Shown: positions 5,575 through 5,716 of the stretch, one piece after another
Layout of the letters: every line of letters begins with the position of its first letter
Position numbering within the stretch: the stretch's first letter is position 1
Assembly (NCBI GenBank): GCA_013331265.1
Contig: DUGS01000035.1
Location: forward strand, 1 to 5,716
Reading direction: 5' to 3'
Source: Methanosarcina sp.
GTDB lineage: Archaea > Halobacteriota > Methanosarcinia > Methanosarcinales > Methanosarcinaceae
DNA length: 5,716 nucleotides
Notes under the pieces: generated by a model
Databases searched by the model: none
Told to the model about the DNA's origin: nothing
The model's input: the letters and a program-made list of their open reading frames with translations, nothing else
Program-made: the position numbers and the translations under genes

Positions 5575-5716
5575 ATGAAATTGACTCTAAACAAGAACAG
5601 CGCAAAATGGATGCAGTTTCCGAGAGATGTACTTGTCGGGCACGGCGTGCTTGAAGAAGTAGGGGATGTCTGCAGGGACCTTAAACTTAAAGGAAATGCG
5701 CTGATAGTAACCGGAA
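5575..5716 (+). CDS. egsA: sn-Glycerol-1-phosphate dehydrogenase (N-terminal part, runs off right edge)
   Basis: The enzyme reduces dihydroxyacetone phosphate to sn-glycerol-1-phosphate with NAD(P)H in the cytoplasm, setting the backbone stereochemistry of archaeal ether lipids. Only 47 codons are visible. The stretch MQFPRDVLVGHGVLEEVGDV (residues 13-32) followed by KGNALIVTG (39-47) matches the characteristic opening of archaeal G1P dehydrogenases: a Pro-Arg strand, a V-G-x-G-x-L loop and the first strand of the nucleotide-binding fold. The NAD(P)- and zinc-binding residues lie outside the window. Full-length family members have about 350 residues. ATG at 5575 is preceded by GCGGGT with no proper ribosome-site spacing. 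In-frame alternatives are GTG at 5533 (14 codons longer) and ATG at 5611 (codon 13). The gene diverges from the DUF63-SpoIIM operon. A bacterial-type AraM homologue is less likely given the archaeal context. Confidence 0.9.
   Translation, partial: MKLTLNKNSAKWMQFPRDVLVGHGVLEEVGDVCRDLKLKGNALIVTG

Noticed and set aside
5523..5657. 44-codon frame starting at ATG 5523 and overlapping egsA
   Set aside because: It reads through the egsA start region in another frame. The egsA frame has clear family motifs, whereas this product (rich in Arg, Lys and Cys at its end) does not.
1..5716. tRNA, rRNA, insertion sequences or phage genes
   Set aside because: I looked on both strands for cloverleaf-like segments, transposase motifs and terminal inverted repeats and found none I could support.

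Overview
The window looks like a chromosomal segment of a methanogenic archaeon, most likely Methanosarcina or a close relative. The evidence is five archaea-type genes: aIF2 gamma, an Fcf1-like PIN nuclease, the folate-independent purine enzyme PurP, a DUF63 membrane protein, and sn-glycerol-1-phosphate dehydrogenase. The AT-rich intergenic DNA, TATA-like boxes, long leaders and TTG starts fit this. The species is inferred from general familiarity with these proteins, not from a search.

Layout: five genes lie on the minus strand and one on the plus strand. Read in the minus direction from the right, they are a DUF63 membrane protein (4909-4040), a SpoIIM/DUF95 membrane protein (3971-3234), a strong stem-loop (3213-3184), purP (2959-1796), a 371-base gene-free stretch, the translation factor aIF2 gamma (1424-198), and a PIN-domain nuclease that overlaps it by four bases and runs off the left edge (201-1). 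On the plus strand, the first 47 codons of egsA begin at 5575 and run off the right edge. egsA and the DUF63 gene diverge from a 665-base AT-rich region (4910-5574). That region holds a perfect 27-base tandem duplication, a shorter direct repeat, several palindromes and candidate TATA boxes.

Functional grouping: aIF2 gamma and the PIN nuclease form a translation/ribosome-biogenesis pair with translational overlap. PurP makes FAICAR from AICAR, formate and ATP, as expected where formyl-tetrahydrofolate is not used. The DUF63 and SpoIIM proteins probably form a two-gene membrane operon of unknown function. egsA, facing away from it, makes the archaeal lipid backbone precursor. No tRNA, rRNA, CRISPR array, insertion sequence or phage gene was seen. 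The window is mostly conserved housekeeping sequence. The least explained parts are the DUF63-SpoIIM pair and the structured intergenic DNA.
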